From CBDCUQ01 sp965222835 (GTDB lineage: Bacteria > Pseudomonadota > Alphaproteobacteria > Rhizobiales > Hyphomicrobiaceae), in NCBI GenBank assembly GCA_965222835.1, contig CBDCUQ010000004.1, forward strand, positions 434,001 through 498,000: a DNA stretch of 64,000 bases. The letters run 5' to 3'. Positions 7,976 to 17,393 of this stretch are shown here, one piece after another. The notes under the pieces were generated by a model. The model saw only the letters and a program-made list of their open reading frames with translations, searched no databases and was not told where the DNA came from. How positions within the stretch are numbered: position 1 is the stretch's first letter; each line of letters opens with the position of its first letter. Both the position numbers and the translations under genes were made by a program.

Positions 7976-8521
7976 TTAACCCGCAGCCTCCAATTTCGAT
8001 TTGAGGCGCTTTTTTGCCTCATGGAGATGCCACGAGACGGTTTTTTCACTGCAGCCCATGACGGCGGCGGCCTCTTTGTGCGAGAGGTCCTCGCCGTACA
8101 CGAGGAGCACGGCATCGCGCTGCTGATCGGGGAGCGCACGCACCGCGGTCCATAATTCCTGACCCAGTACAGCCGTCTCCGGCGTTTCGGTTTCAGCCTC
8201 CTCAACAAGCATCATCACATTGGACGGTTTCAGCGGAACAATTCTTTGGGCCAGGCGCAGATGGTCAATGGTGACGGTGTAGGCCAGCCGGTACAGCCAC
8301 GTGGTGAATGCGGCGTCGCCCCGAAAGCTGCGAATTGCGGTTGCGAGCTTTACCATCACGTCCTGTGCGACATCTTCAGCTCGGTCGCGTGTGCCCGACC
8401 AGCGCCAGGCAAGCTTGTAGACGCGGTCGTAATGGCGTTCGGCCAGTGCCGCGAATGCCGGGCGGTCGCCCGCCGCGGCTTCCGATGCCAGCTCATTATC
8501 CGTTCGGTCGTTCACACACAC
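7976..8521 (-). CDS. ECF-type RNA polymerase sigma factor
   Basis: A 181-residue sigma-70 family protein with only regions 2 and 4. Region 2 spans about 20-90 (FAALAERHYDRVYKLAWRWS...RAEDVAQDVMVKLA...FTTWLYRLAYTVTIDHLR). Region 4 spans about 125-180 (LPDQQRDAVLLVYGEDLSHKEAAAVMGCSEKTVSWHLHEAKKRL), with the recognition helix in CSEKTVSWHLHEAKK. It would direct RNA polymerase to a small regulon. The start used is GTG at 8521; another GTG six bases in is equally possible. The vWA/DUF3520 gene follows at once. No classical zinc anti-sigma factor (HxxxCxxC) is seen next to it, so the vWA protein is the candidate regulator. Confidence 0.9.
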   Translation of the reverse strand: MCVNDRTDNELASEAAAGDRPAFAALAERHYDRVYKLAWRWSGTRDRAEDVAQDVMVKLATAIRSFRGDAAFTTWLYRLAYTVTIDHLRLAQRIVPLKPSNVMMLVEEAETETPETAVLGQELWTAVRALPDQQRDAVLLVYGEDLSHKEAAAVMGCSEKTVSWHLHEAKKRLKSKLEAAG

Positions 8522-8825
8522 GTTCCGCCGGTTGGCGCCCCTTTAAGACTTGGACGGGTGCGCCCGGCCGTTCCTTGGGGTTGTCTGAGAAATTTTTTTT
8601 CGACGCCCTTATCCGACGTTCTGCGGACCGGCTTATGGCGTCGGCCGGGCAAATTCGTGAAAAAGGAGCGGGTTTTGCAGGGTGGTTCTTGCAACTCGGC
8701 GGCAGAGGCGGCGCGTCTTGACGAAGCTGACGTCTTCGGGCGCTGTTCCGAGGTCTGCCGCCAGTCGAATGCGGGCGATTGTCCGGGACAACAACGTGCC
8801 TCTGGGCGGGCCGCCTGTTACGCCT
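8522..8825. other. Upstream region of the ECF sigma gene
   Basis: About 300 bases between the DUF2339 gene stop and the sigma gene start, both leftward. It should contain the sigma gene promoter, possibly self-recognised, but I could not pick out a convincing -35/-10 pair. Nothing else is seen. Confidence 0.35.
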
Positions 8826-11504
8826 CTAGGTTTTCGTTATCGGTTTCGTGAAGATCAGTCTCTGATAGACCAATCCAATGCCAATCAGGACCGCGCCGAG
8901 ACAGATGAACGAGAACGCACGCCAGAATCCTGTAAGACCCGATAAATCGAGCAGGCCGATTTTCAGAACGGTCGCTGTCAGCAGGCATGCGGACGCAATG
9001 CGGGCGGGTAGCGATTGGCGAATAAGACCATAACCAAGGAACACAATTGCCAACGCCAGCCAGGCAATATTGTACGCCCACATCTCAACATCGGTCGTGC
9101 GCACTGACATACCGATATTGCGTCCATGAAACAGATGGCGCACTTCGAGGGTGACATAGGCAAAGACCAGCGCCAAGCCGAGGCTGGCGGCAAACAAGGC
9201 GTAATCTTGGTTTTGTACTTCGTCACGAACGACTCTTGCAACATAGAGCGCAAACAGGCCGGGCAGTAGGTATGCTGGAAGCAGCGAACTCAAAAGAAGG
9301 GGTCCCGCAACAGCCTCACCACTGAAATACGGGTTTTGCGTCGTTGCCAGCCCGAACACCGCAATCAGTCCTGTTGTGGCGGCAAAGGCGACACGTGCCG
9401 ATTGAAATACATGATTGTCTGTGCCACGGAAGAGCCGCGAGATGGCAAACGAAAACCCGAGAGTTGTAATCGCGAAGAGACCCATTTCAACATGGCCGGT
9501 CGTTTTCGCGAGAATGTCTCCGTCATGGAGAAAGTGGCGGATCTCAAAAAAGACGAGCATGGTTGCGAACAACAACGCAATCGCCTCGGAGAACTGAACA
9601 GTAACGTCGTTAACTCCACGCTTGCGCAATAGCCATGCGGCGCCAGCAAAACTTGCGGCCGGAACGCCATAGCCGACCAACAGCCAATTGAAGATCGGCC
9701 ACCCTCCGATGTGACGGCCGACAATCGTTGGGTCCCAGATCAAACGGCCAAGAACGACAAGCCCCAGCGGCACAAGGACATAGCGCATTATGGGGAGATC
9801 GCGACGGATGGCGACAACGGCGGCGCCGAACGCCGTGATCGCAAACGCTACGGTTAAATAGCCGCGGTCGAGGTAGGTGATGAACGCAATTGAGAGTGCC
9901 GCAATGGCCGCTAGTGCTGCAACGCTCGCAACCAAATGAGCAGCACGATTGTCCTCGTCACGCCCTTGCCGGTCGAAAAAATCTGCAAGCCAAACGAATC
10001 CGCCGGCAAGCACGGCACCTGCGCATCCAAATGGGAGTGAATAGCCAAAGTGTGTCACCCGCACGTACGCGAGAGACAGAGCTAGCAAGACCGGCACAGA
10101 CATCGCGATGGAATAGAAGAGCGTAGGTTGGAACGCCAATGCTGATCCGCGATTGAGTTTGTAAGCTGTCACTGCCGTCAAACCAAGCGTTGAGGCCGCG
10201 GTAAAGTACAAGAATGCGAATACGTTATCGGGGAGCCCACCGAACAGCGATTCGGGAAATCGCGGTTCAATCCCACCGGTGGCATTTGACCAGATAAACA
10301 GTGTTGTCGTGATCAGTGCACCAGCCAGGATTGTGCTGGCTGCTACGGGTGCATTGGCGAGGCCCGTGGCAGCGAGCAACACGATCATCGCGAGTGCGAC
10401 TGTAATCCAGTGGCCATATTGAAACGGAACCACGTGATGGGCGAATACAAAGAGCCCGGCAAGACCCGCTAAGGCAGCAACCGCGACCCCGTCTGTTTCC
10501 GTGTCATCATCGGTTTCGCGGAAGTAAGGAAGAAACGCCAACGCGACGGCAACAAGTGCGGTTTGAACAATAATGTGGGCGAACGTTGGGTTTGCCCAAA
10601 ACACATTGAGGCCAGAAAAATTCTTTGTGGTCAGTCCGATGCCCCAGGCTGCAATGCAGGCGATGTTTGCCCAGACCACCCACGACCATCGCCGGAGCCG
10701 GCCTAACATCAACGCTGCTGCCGACACGACGGCCAAAAATATTACGAGAGCCCATGGGTTTGGTGTTTGCGATGAGACCAAAATCGGTGTGACGTTTGCT
10801 CCGACAAGGCCGAGTGCGGCCAGCGCCGGCCCATGGAATGCCGCGCCGAGGATTGTGACAACACCGATCAGTCCCAACGCAACGAACGCAGGGCCGTTGG
10901 AAATGAAATGGTAAAGCGCGTAAGAGGCGTAGACAGTTGCAAATGCTGCGACGGTCCCGGCGGCAGTCAGGACACTTGGGATGTGGGCGGCAAAGTTTTC
11001 GTTGACGCCAAGTTCGATGTCCCGGCGCCGAAACCATTCACCAGCCGCCAAAAGGAACCCGGAAAATAATAGACCAAGCACGATGCGCGCACCCGGTCCG
11101 ATGAGACCAGCCTCAATCGTATAGCGAACAAGCAGAATGCCTCCGATTGCAAGTGCGAGTCCGCCGACATAGACAGCCCATTTTGTGCCGAGCCGCTCCT
11201 CAAAACTCGGTTCGATGGCGGCAGTGGATGGTAGAGGCTCGCTTGGCGGCTCTTTTGAACTCGTGTCGTCTTCGGGTTCCTCGACCTGCGCGTCAGATGC
11301 GGCCTCGGGCGCGGCGGGTTTTGTTGGCCGTGGTGGTTCGGGCTGCGGCCCCATAGCCGCCTCAAGCCGGCTAATGTGGTCTTCAGCACGTCTCAAACGT
11401 TCCGCATTGCGCTTTGCCTGTCCGGACGCACGCAGGGCAAGGACAAGTGCCGCGATCGGCATAAGACTGATCGCGACAAGCAGAAGACTAAAAAGAGCAG
11501 ACAT
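8826..11504 (-). CDS. DUF2339 polytopic membrane protein
   Basis: An 892-residue membrane protein. It starts with one membrane helix (residues 3-25), then a short coiled coil (SGQAKRNAERLRRAEDHISR), then a Pro/Glu-rich cytoplasmic linker to about residue 105. The block FEERLGTKWAVYVGGLALAI, continuing to the next glycine-rich helix, is the hallmark start of the DUF2339 membrane domain. It is followed by roughly 25 hydrophobic helices to the end. Proteins of this family are widespread and of unknown function; a transport or envelope role is only a guess. It appears to be transcribed alone. Confidence 0.85.
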   Translation of the reverse strand: MSALFSLLLVAISLMPIAALVLALRASGQAKRNAERLRRAEDHISRLEAAMGPQPEPPRPTKPAAPEAASDAQVEEPEDDTSSKEPPSEPLPSTAAIEPSFEERLGTKWAVYVGGLALAIGGILLVRYTIEAGLIGPGARIVLGLLFSGFLLAAGEWFRRRDIELGVNENFAAHIPSVLTAAGTVAAFATVYASYALYHFISNGPAFVALGLIGVVTILGAAFHGPALAALGLVGANVTPILVSSQTPNPWALVIFLAVVSAAALMLGRLRRWSWVVWANIACIAAWGIGLTTKNFSGLNVFWANPTFAHIIVQTALVAVALAFLPYFRETDDDTETDGVAVAALAGLAGLFVFAHHVVPFQYGHWITVALAMIVLLAATGLANAPVAASTILAGALITTTLFIWSNATGGIEPRFPESLFGGLPDNVFAFLYFTAASTLGLTAVTAYKLNRGSALAFQPTLFYSIAMSVPVLLALSLAYVRVTHFGYSLPFGCAGAVLAGGFVWLADFFDRQGRDEDNRAAHLVASVAALAAIAALSIAFITYLDRGYLTVAFAITAFGAAVVAIRRDLPIMRYVLVPLGLVVLGRLIWDPTIVGRHIGGWPIFNWLLVGYGVPAASFAGAAWLLRKRGVNDVTVQFSEAIALLFATMLVFFEIRHFLHDGDILAKTTGHVEMGLFAITTLGFSFAISRLFRGTDNHVFQSARVAFAATTGLIAVFGLATTQNPYFSGEAVAGPLLLSSLLPAYLLPGLFALYVARVVRDEVQNQDYALFAASLGLALVFAYVTLEVRHLFHGRNIGMSVRTTDVEMWAYNIAWLALAIVFLGYGLIRQSLPARIASACLLTATVLKIGLLDLSGLTGFWRAFSFICLGAVLIGIGLVYQRLIFTKPITKT

Positions 11505-11802
11505 GCGTGAGAAACCATTTACTTAATGTGGAGAAGCGCGTGCGTCCGCTATCGGACCTTAGCTACCTGATTACAGCTCAGGGCCATGATAACAAGATTC
11601 CGTTAGCCGTTAGTTGCATCCCACCGCAAAGGTCGTATGGCCTCCACAGTCTTATCCCCACTTCTTCCGCCTGCATCACACGCATCGCGTACCAGCTGAC
11701 GGTCGTAGTGCAGAGTTAGATAGGACGCAGGATTAGAGAAAAAGTTCGCCGTTAGGTGTCAAACGCATCGCATGCGCGTGAGAATTTGGCGCGTGCACGT
11801 CG

Positions 11803-12690
11803 TCAGAATTGGGTGATCCAGTTCACGGTGACGTAGGGATCGTATTCAATGTCGCCGCCGGTTGTGAACACCTGGCCGAGCGCGCCAGTGGACACGGAGA
11901 CTTCTCCGCCTTCCCACTCGTAGCGCGCGAACACACCCACCTTTCCATAGTCAAGAAGATCTGTTGGCTCGGCATTGCGTCCATCGCGGATTCGGCAGTC
12001 ATCGCGGTTGCCCGCTGCCATTTTACATTCGCCTTGTGCATCGATGTTAAGGCCGGCTTCGGCGCCCAGTGAGAGTTGCGGCCAAACGCGATAGCCGCTT
12101 CGCATCCGCACCGAACGCGTGTCAAAAGCGGTCGACCAAGCGAGGTCCAGGGAACTCCACGCATTCGGGCCCATGTTGAGCCACAGCTCGACAACACCTT
12201 TGACGCCAACCTCTTCACCGGAGACGATGGTTTCGTTGTCGAAGGGCGAGACGTCGTGGCCGATCGCCGAAATCCCGACAAAGGCTTTCGCCGTCAACGG
12301 ATCGAAGCGCCAAAGATATCCGACGAGGGCTTCGGCAAACATGGTGTCGACGGAGAACGTCGGTGGCCGGCTGGGCCTGTCGCCGGGCCCAAGGTCGTCC
12401 TCGTACTCGTATTGGCCATAGCCGGTCACGGCCCGTAACTTCAGGCCTTGCTCATGAATGCCGACGTAGGGGGAGAGGGTTCCTCCGGCGTAGGCGAGCC
12501 AGACGCTGGAGGAGATTTCCGCTCCGCTCCACACCTCGCGCCATCGCTCGGGGCGCGTGTCATCGGCGAAAGCTGAGCCGGAGAGAACGGTCAACAGGCA
12601 AGCGGGTGTCAGGACCGCTGCGAGACCGCTTGGTACCAATACACAACGAAGGTTGCGATGTGCGCGACGCAGCACCCTCGGACCCCGCAC
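11803..12690 (-). CDS. BcsS-like outer-membrane-type secreted protein (cellulose synthesis associated)
   Basis: A 295-residue exported protein. The start is GTG. A signal peptide ends near residue 43 (LTVLSGSAFADD). The mature part (WREVWSGAEISSSVWLAYAG, then GIHEQGLKLRAVTGYGQYEY) matches my memory of the alphaproteobacterial BcsS family, which has a beta-barrel-like pattern of alternating aromatic residues and ends in an aromatic residue (WITQF) as outer membrane proteins do. No bcsA or bcsB gene is nearby, so a role in cellulose export is inferred only from the family name. A shorter ATG start inside the signal region cannot be excluded. Confidence 0.65.
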   Translation of the reverse strand: MRGPRVLRRAHRNLRCVLVPSGLAAVLTPACLLTVLSGSAFADDTRPERWREVWSGAEISSSVWLAYAGGTLSPYVGIHEQGLKLRAVTGYGQYEYEDDLGPGDRPSRPPTFSVDTMFAEALVGYLWRFDPLTAKAFVGISAIGHDVSPFDNETIVSGEEVGVKGVVELWLNMGPNAWSSLDLAWSTAFDTRSVRMRSGYRVWPQLSLGAEAGLNIDAQGECKMAAGNRDDCRIRDGRNAEPTDLLDYGKVGVFARYEWEGGEVSVSTGALGQVFTTGGDIEYDPYVTVNWITQF

Positions 12691-13076
12691 GCAAAAAATA
12701 AAAAATGGAACGCATCAGTAGTGAGCGTGCGATGAAGTCGTATTAACTATGATCTGTCAAGAAATGATCGGTAGTGACCTGTACGAAGACTTGGGTGTAT
12801 ACAGAGTTATCTACCCAAGATAGCAGGATTACTTGTCACAATTTTAAATAGCGTAATCTTGTTCTTCAACTCGAGCTGGGCATCTATGAAACCGCTCCCG
12901 ACGCTGAGATGTACTTTCAGTGGACACATTTTGTCGCGGCACAAAGATCAATTGTTTAGCGTGTTGAGAGACAATAGATTGAGCACTGAAGAGCTGTGTG
13001 CGTGAGACTCGGCGCTTGCGCGTGCTGGTCATTCGAGTTGTAGCCGTGACGTGTTGCGTATCCGGGAGGATGTCAA
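12691..13076. other. Divergent promoter region between BcsS-like and phasin genes
   Basis: 386 bases holding promoters for both genes. An inverted repeat CTTGGGT (12790-12796) / ACCCAAG (12813-12819) with a 16-base AT-rich centre could be an operator. No credible gene is present. Confidence 0.45.
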
Positions 13077-13520
13077 ATGTTTGGTCAGAGCGGCATGGGG
13101 TCAATGCAAACCCCGTTTCACATGTATTTCAGTGGCCTTGATTCAATAACTAAGGGTATGGGGCCGATGAAGGGCATCGCGCGGGCGCAACTCGAGATGA
13201 TGGGGCTGATGAGCCGGCGGGCTCAGGCCTACATGGAATTTCCGTCCCGTCTCAGCCGCTGCCGTTCGCCTCAGGATGTGCTGCAAGAACAAATGCAGTT
13301 CTGGCAGACTGCTGTTCAGCAGTATCAAGAGAGTTCGCAGAAGATCATGATGGCGTGGAGCGAGAGTATGACGCTCGCGGCGTCGCCTGCATCCTTTGCG
13401 CCGTCGTTTGCGTCACCACCGGCACGGTGCGAGCGTGATTACATCGCGTTTCCAGAGGCTGCCCGCTGCACAAACGGTTCGGCAGAGCCTCAGGCAGCGA
13501 ATGCGCGTGAGGTTGCTTGA
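13077..13520 (+). CDS. Phasin-family protein
   Basis: A 147-residue helical protein rich in Met, Gln and Ala. The core (MGLMSRRAQAYMEFPSRLSR, then a QEQMQFWQTAVQQYQESSQKIMMAW-like helix) fits the phasin fold that coats polyhydroxyalkanoate granules. The C-terminal 45 residues are Pro/Ala rich and probably disordered. A strong ribosome-binding site (GGGAGGA) lies 7 bases before the ATG. The gene stands alone; no PHA synthase is nearby. Some family members act as general stress chaperones instead of granule proteins. Confidence 0.65.
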   Translation: MFGQSGMGSMQTPFHMYFSGLDSITKGMGPMKGIARAQLEMMGLMSRRAQAYMEFPSRLSRCRSPQDVLQEQMQFWQTAVQQYQESSQKIMMAWSESMTLAASPASFAPSFASPPARCERDYIAFPEAARCTNGSAEPQAANAREVA

Positions 13521-13616
13521 GCTTGGTTGTTTGAGCTGCTGTTTTTTTTGGTGCGGTTCACGGTGATCGTGGGGCGGGTTTGTTTGATTGGACCGCGGAG
13601 ACTGCGGTTCTTGCCG

Positions 13617-14195
13617 TCAATTGAGGGCGGCGTAGGCGTCAGCAAAGCCTGACAGGTCTATGGGGACTCCAACGCCACCGCCTTTTTCCGGCGTTCGAAA
13701 GAAAATCAAAATTCCGGTCTTGCCCGACAGCAGTTTCTTCGTCTCAGCCTCACTCAAAACGTGCTGGGTCATGCATCCAACAGGCAGACACCGGATAAAG
13801 GCGATCGTCCAGAGGCTTTCGTCGTCAACACGTAGTTCAATTCCTCTCGGCAGATAGACGCCCAGAGACGTGAACACGCGAAAGACGAACTCTCCAGTGG
13901 CGAACTTCTGAAAATAAATCTGGACTCCGAGGTTTTCGTCTCTGATATCCGTGGCGCCTTGCGACATCGCGCAGACTTCGGTTTTGCTGCCGGGCGGCGG
14001 GGGACGGCACACAATTTGCCATTCTCCATGCTGTCCGCGTACGGCGCCCTGAGGTGGGCCGGTGTTGGCGGCTGCTGCTGCTGCCGGTTCCGTCTGTGCC
14101 AGAGCCTGCTCGGGGGGTGCTGACGCCAATCCGAGTGCCAAGATAAGAATTCCTGCCAGGACGGCGGCGGTGTGGGCGTAGGTCGTTGGGATCAT
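13617..14195 (-). CDS. IalB-family periplasmic protein (invasion-associated locus B)
   Basis: A 192-residue exported protein. The signal peptide spans about 1-34 (ILILALGLASAPPEQALAQ). The mature domain shows the IalB pattern: GEWQIVCRPPPPGSKTEVCA (first Cys pair), GVYLPRGIELRVD, then FIRCLPVGCMTQHVLS (second Cys pair), and a closing GVGVPIDLSGFADAY. Four conserved Cys likely form two disulfides in the periplasm. The family is common in Hyphomicrobiales; outside Bartonella its role is unknown. It is convergent with the phasin gene and divergent from the cox operon. Confidence 0.8.
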   Translation of the reverse strand: MIPTTYAHTAAVLAGILILALGLASAPPEQALAQTEPAAAAAANTGPPQGAVRGQHGEWQIVCRPPPPGSKTEVCAMSQGATDIRDENLGVQIYFQKFATGEFVFRVFTSLGVYLPRGIELRVDDESLWTIAFIRCLPVGCMTQHVLSEAETKKLLSGKTGILIFFRTPEKGGGVGVPIDLSGFADAYAALN

Positions 14196-14668
14196 TCTGG
14201 AGAGGTCTCAATGCTGCGGTTCGGCACGCACGAACGGCACCAAGCTGTACAAGCTTTAGAATTGGACAACGCACTCATTTTAGCTCTCTCCCGCGAAAGT
14301 GGCCGAACTTCGACTGGTGACGGGGTGCGACGTGAGGTTGCTGCACCGCCGAAGAGACGGCGTCAAGGGGAAGCATACCCTCCGGCTGACCGACGTATCG
14401 CGTCGACAATTCAACGCGAAGTTATGCCGCATAATTCTTGACTTGAGCCAAGAATGACGGTTGTGGTGTCGTGTCGACTGGGGAGGACTTGGCAGAATAG
14501 GGATTGATCCGCGCGATTCTTCGGCACGGGCACTTATGCTGTCGTACTTCCTTACATAGGATTGACGTGATTTTGGCGGCCCCATTCCTGGCGAGTGGAC
14601 GCGAAGTCACTGGAATTAGAGAAGAACCCGGCGAGATAAAGGGCTGGGGAGAATCGGGGAGCGAACGG
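14196..14668. other. Upstream region of the cox operon with an inverted repeat
   Basis: 473 bases between divergent ialB-like and coxB. At 14434-14455 a perfect 7-bp inverted repeat ATTCTTG-N8-CAAGAAT stands about 215 bases before coxB and could be a regulator site. The frame upstream of the coxB ATG remains open to 14504, but it lacks membrane or signal features and I do not treat it as coding. Confidence 0.45.
14434..14455. promoter_or_regulatory. Perfect inverted repeat upstream of coxB
   Basis: ATTCTTG and CAAGAAT separated by eight bases (ACTTGAGC). The spacing, one helical turn between half-site centres or slightly more, suits a dimeric regulator. It might control ialB-like, coxB or both. 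Assignment to a regulator is not possible from sequence alone. Confidence 0.3.
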
Positions 14669-15664
14669 ATGTTGAAACGCATGCAGTGGCGGGTGCCTTT
14701 AACGGCCCTTGCGGGGTGGCTGGCGCTTACGGCGAGTTCTGTGACGGCCTTTGCCGCGAACGGGCTCGGGCAGTCCGTTCCCGGTCAGATGGGTCTGCAG
14801 GAAGCTGCGACGGAAGTCGCGCGCGAGATTCATAGCTTCTACGATTTCACGAACATCATCATCATTGCGATTGCCGTTTTCGTGCTGATCCTGATGGCCT
14901 ACGTGATGTTTCGTTTCAACGAAAAGGCTAATCCAACTCCCTCCAAGACGACCCACAACACGCTCCTCGAAGTCGCTTGGACCGTCATTCCGATTTTCAT
15001 TCTTGTGGCGATTGCCATTCCTTCATTCAAGCTTCTGATGCTGCAGTACACGTATCCGAAGCCGGATCTCACCATCAAAGCTGTCGCCTACGAGTGGAAC
15101 TGGGAACATCAATATCCGGATCACGGCGGATTTACGGTCACGTCCAATATGCTGACCGACGAGGCCGTGTTGCGAAAAAAGCTCGGCAAGGATGAGTACA
15201 AGACCCGTTACAAGGATCTTGAAGGGGTCGAACTTGAGCAGAAGCTTTATGACGACGCGCAACCCATCTGGAAAGAGCGTAACCAGCCGCGGCAGCTTGC
15301 TGTGGATAGCGAGATCGTTGTTCCTGTGAACAAGGTCGTGCACGTGCTTGTGACGTCTGGTGGGTTCGTGATCCACAACTGGACCGTTCCCTCGTTCGGC
15401 TCGAAGCTTGACGCCGTTCCCGGCCGTGTGGCTGCGACGTGGTTCCGCGCCGAAAAGGAGGGGATGTTCTACGGCCAGTGCTCCGAACTCTGCGGTCTCG
15501 GTCATTCGGCTATGCCGATCGCGGTGCGCGTCGTGAGCGAACAGGTCTTCAATGATTGGGCCGCTGCGATGGAGGCCAAGGACAAGAAGAAGGCGAGGGA
15601 AATCCTCGACGGCATTGCAGCCAAGCAGGATGGCACAAAGGCCGTTGCCAGCGCGGCGCACTAG
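14669..15664 (+). CDS. coxB: Cytochrome c oxidase subunit II
   Basis: CuA-bearing subunit of the aa3-type oxidase; it accepts electrons from cytochrome c in the periplasm. The protein is 331 residues. A signal peptide ends near AFAAN. Two membrane helices follow (FTNIIIIAIAVFVLILMAYV and EVAWTVIPIFILVAIAIPSF). The cupredoxin domain carries the CuA ligands H236 (VIHNW), C271 and C275 (CSELC), H279 and M282. I chose the ATG at 14669, with GGGGAG upstream, because it places the signal peptide correctly. A charged insert of about 45 residues (LTDEAVLRKKLGKDEYKTRYK...) precedes the conserved strand. It is the first gene of the cox operon. Confidence 0.95.
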   Translation: MLKRMQWRVPLTALAGWLALTASSVTAFAANGLGQSVPGQMGLQEAATEVAREIHSFYDFTNIIIIAIAVFVLILMAYVMFRFNEKANPTPSKTTHNTLLEVAWTVIPIFILVAIAIPSFKLLMLQYTYPKPDLTIKAVAYEWNWEHQYPDHGGFTVTSNMLTDEAVLRKKLGKDEYKTRYKDLEGVELEQKLYDDAQPIWKERNQPRQLAVDSEIVVPVNKVVHVLVTSGGFVIHNWTVPSFGSKLDAVPGRVAATWFRAEKEGMFYGQCSELCGLGHSAMPIAVRVVSEQVFNDWAAAMEAKDKKKAREILDGIAAKQDGTKAVASAAH

Positions 15665-15747
15665 TCAAGAGCGGGACGGGCGGTCAGAGAGCTGCCCGTC
15701 CCGTTCCGCAATTCGGGAAACGCAGAAAGATTGAAGGCAAAGCAACA

Positions 15748-17367
15748 ATGGGCACGACCACAGCGGATACCGGTCATCATGATGACCACAAGCCGGGCTT
15801 CGTAAAGCGCTGGCTGTTCTCTACGAACCATAAGGACATCGGCACGCTCTACCTCATCTTCGCGATGGTGGCCGGCGTGATCGGCGGCCTCCTTTCGCTC
15901 GGCATGCGGCTCGAGCTGGCCAGCCCGGGCATGCAGTACTTCTCCAACGAGCACATGTTCAACGTGTTCGTCACAGGTCACGGCCTCATCATGGTGTTCT
16001 TCATGATCATGCCGTCGACGATGGGCGGGTTCGGAAACTGGATGATGCCGTTGATGATCGGTGCGCCGGATATGGCGTTCCCGCGTATGAACAACATCTC
16101 GTTCTGGCTTCTTCCGGTGTCCTTGACGCTGCTCGTCATCTCGATGTTCGTCGAAGGCGTTCCGGGTATGAATGGTGTCGGCACGGGTTGGACGGTCTAT
16201 GCACCGCTGTCGACTACTGGACATCCCGGGCCTGCCGTTGACTTCGCGATTCTCGCACTTCACGTGGCGGGTGCTTCGTCGATCCTCGGTGCGATCAACT
16301 TCATCACCACCATCTTCAATATGCGCGCTCCCGGCATGACGCTGCACAAGATGCCGTTGTTTGTCTGGTCCGTTCTCATCACCGCCTTCCTGCTTCTGTT
16401 GTCGCTGCCGGTTCTGGCCGGTGCCATCACGATGCTTCTGACGGACCGCAACTTCGGTACGACGTTCTTTAGCCCGGCCGGCGGCGGCGATCCGCTTCTC
16501 TACCAGCATCTCTTCTGGTTCTTCGGTCACCCCGAGGTGTACATCCTGATCGTGCCAGGCTTCGGTATGATCAGCCATATCGTGTCGACCTTCTCGAAGA
16601 AGCCGATCTTTGGTTATCTCGGCATGGTCTACGCCATGGTTGCGATTGCGGTCGTTGGGTTCGTCGTCTGGGCGCACCACATGTATGCGGCCGGCATCAA
16701 CGTCAACACGCAAGCCTACTTCGTGTTCGCCACCATGGTGATAGCCGTGCCAACGGGCGTGAAGATATTCTCATGGATCGCGACGATGTGGGGCGGCTCG
16801 ATTACGTTCCGGCTGCCGATGCAGTGGGCGCTGGGCTTTATCTTCCTGTTCACGGTCGGCGGTGTCACAGGCGTCATGCTGGCAAACGCCGGCGTCGATC
16901 GCGCGCTGCATGACACGTACTACGTGGTGGCACACTTCCATTACACGATGTCGATCGGCGCACTGTTCACTATCTTCGCGGGCTTCTACTATTGGTTCCC
17001 GAAGATGAGCGGCTACATGTACGACGAATTCTGGGGCAAGGTGCACTTCTGGCTGACGTTTATTGGCGTCAATGTGCTGTTCTTCCCGCAGCACTTCCTG
17101 GGCCTAGCCGGTATGCCGCGCCGTTATGCGGACTATCCGGATGCGTTCGCCTTCTGGAACCAGGTCTCGTCCTGGGGCTCGTATATCACGTTCATCGGCA
17201 CGCTCGCCTTCTTCGTCGGCTTGGCCCTTGCATTCGCTCGCAAGGAAAAGGCTGCGGCCAATCCTTGGGGTCCGGCTGCCGACACTCTGGAGTGGACGCT
17301 GCCTTCGCCGCCGCCGTTCCATCAGTATGAGACGCTGCCGCGTATCACCGGCTCGTCGCAACACTGA
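15748..17367 (+). CDS. coxA: Cytochrome c oxidase subunit I
   Basis: Catalytic subunit of the haem-copper oxidase, 539 residues with 12 expected membrane helices. Visible ligands: the low-spin haem His in VTGHGL, CuB His261 in HPEVY (cross-linked Tyr follows), CuB His310-His311, haem a3 His396 and haem a His398 in HFHYTMS. HPEVYILIVPGFG plus the YAMVAIAVVGFVVWAHHMYAAG helix mark a type A oxidase with K and D channels. I chose the ATG at 15748 (MGTTTADTGHHDD), 83 bases after coxB; the longer frame overlaps coxB and is not plausible. The His/Asp-rich N-terminus is normal in this group. Confidence 0.97.
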   Translation: MGTTTADTGHHDDHKPGFVKRWLFSTNHKDIGTLYLIFAMVAGVIGGLLSLGMRLELASPGMQYFSNEHMFNVFVTGHGLIMVFFMIMPSTMGGFGNWMMPLMIGAPDMAFPRMNNISFWLLPVSLTLLVISMFVEGVPGMNGVGTGWTVYAPLSTTGHPGPAVDFAILALHVAGASSILGAINFITTIFNMRAPGMTLHKMPLFVWSVLITAFLLLLSLPVLAGAITMLLTDRNFGTTFFSPAGGGDPLLYQHLFWFFGHPEVYILIVPGFGMISHIVSTFSKKPIFGYLGMVYAMVAIAVVGFVVWAHHMYAAGINVNTQAYFVFATMVIAVPTGVKIFSWIATMWGGSITFRLPMQWALGFIFLFTVGGVTGVMLANAGVDRALHDTYYVVAHFHYTMSIGALFTIFAGFYYWFPKMSGYMYDEFWGKVHFWLTFIGVNVLFFPQHFLGLAGMPRRYADYPDAFAFWNQVSSWGSYITFIGTLAFFVGLALAFARKEKAAANPWGPAADTLEWTLPSPPPFHQYETLPRITGSSQH

Positions 17368-17393
17368 GAGGCTGCTGTTTGAGGATTTCGAAA

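Noticed and set aside
14504..14668. N-terminal extension of coxB by 55 codons
   Set aside because: The extension puts the signal peptide far from the N-terminus and has no oxidase similarity; the ATG at 14669 is better placed.
15661..16713. A 350-codon open frame on the minus strand opposite coxA
   Set aside because: It is the mirror of a highly conserved gene in GC-rich DNA, its product is a His/Arg/Asp-rich low-quality sequence, and it lacks family features.
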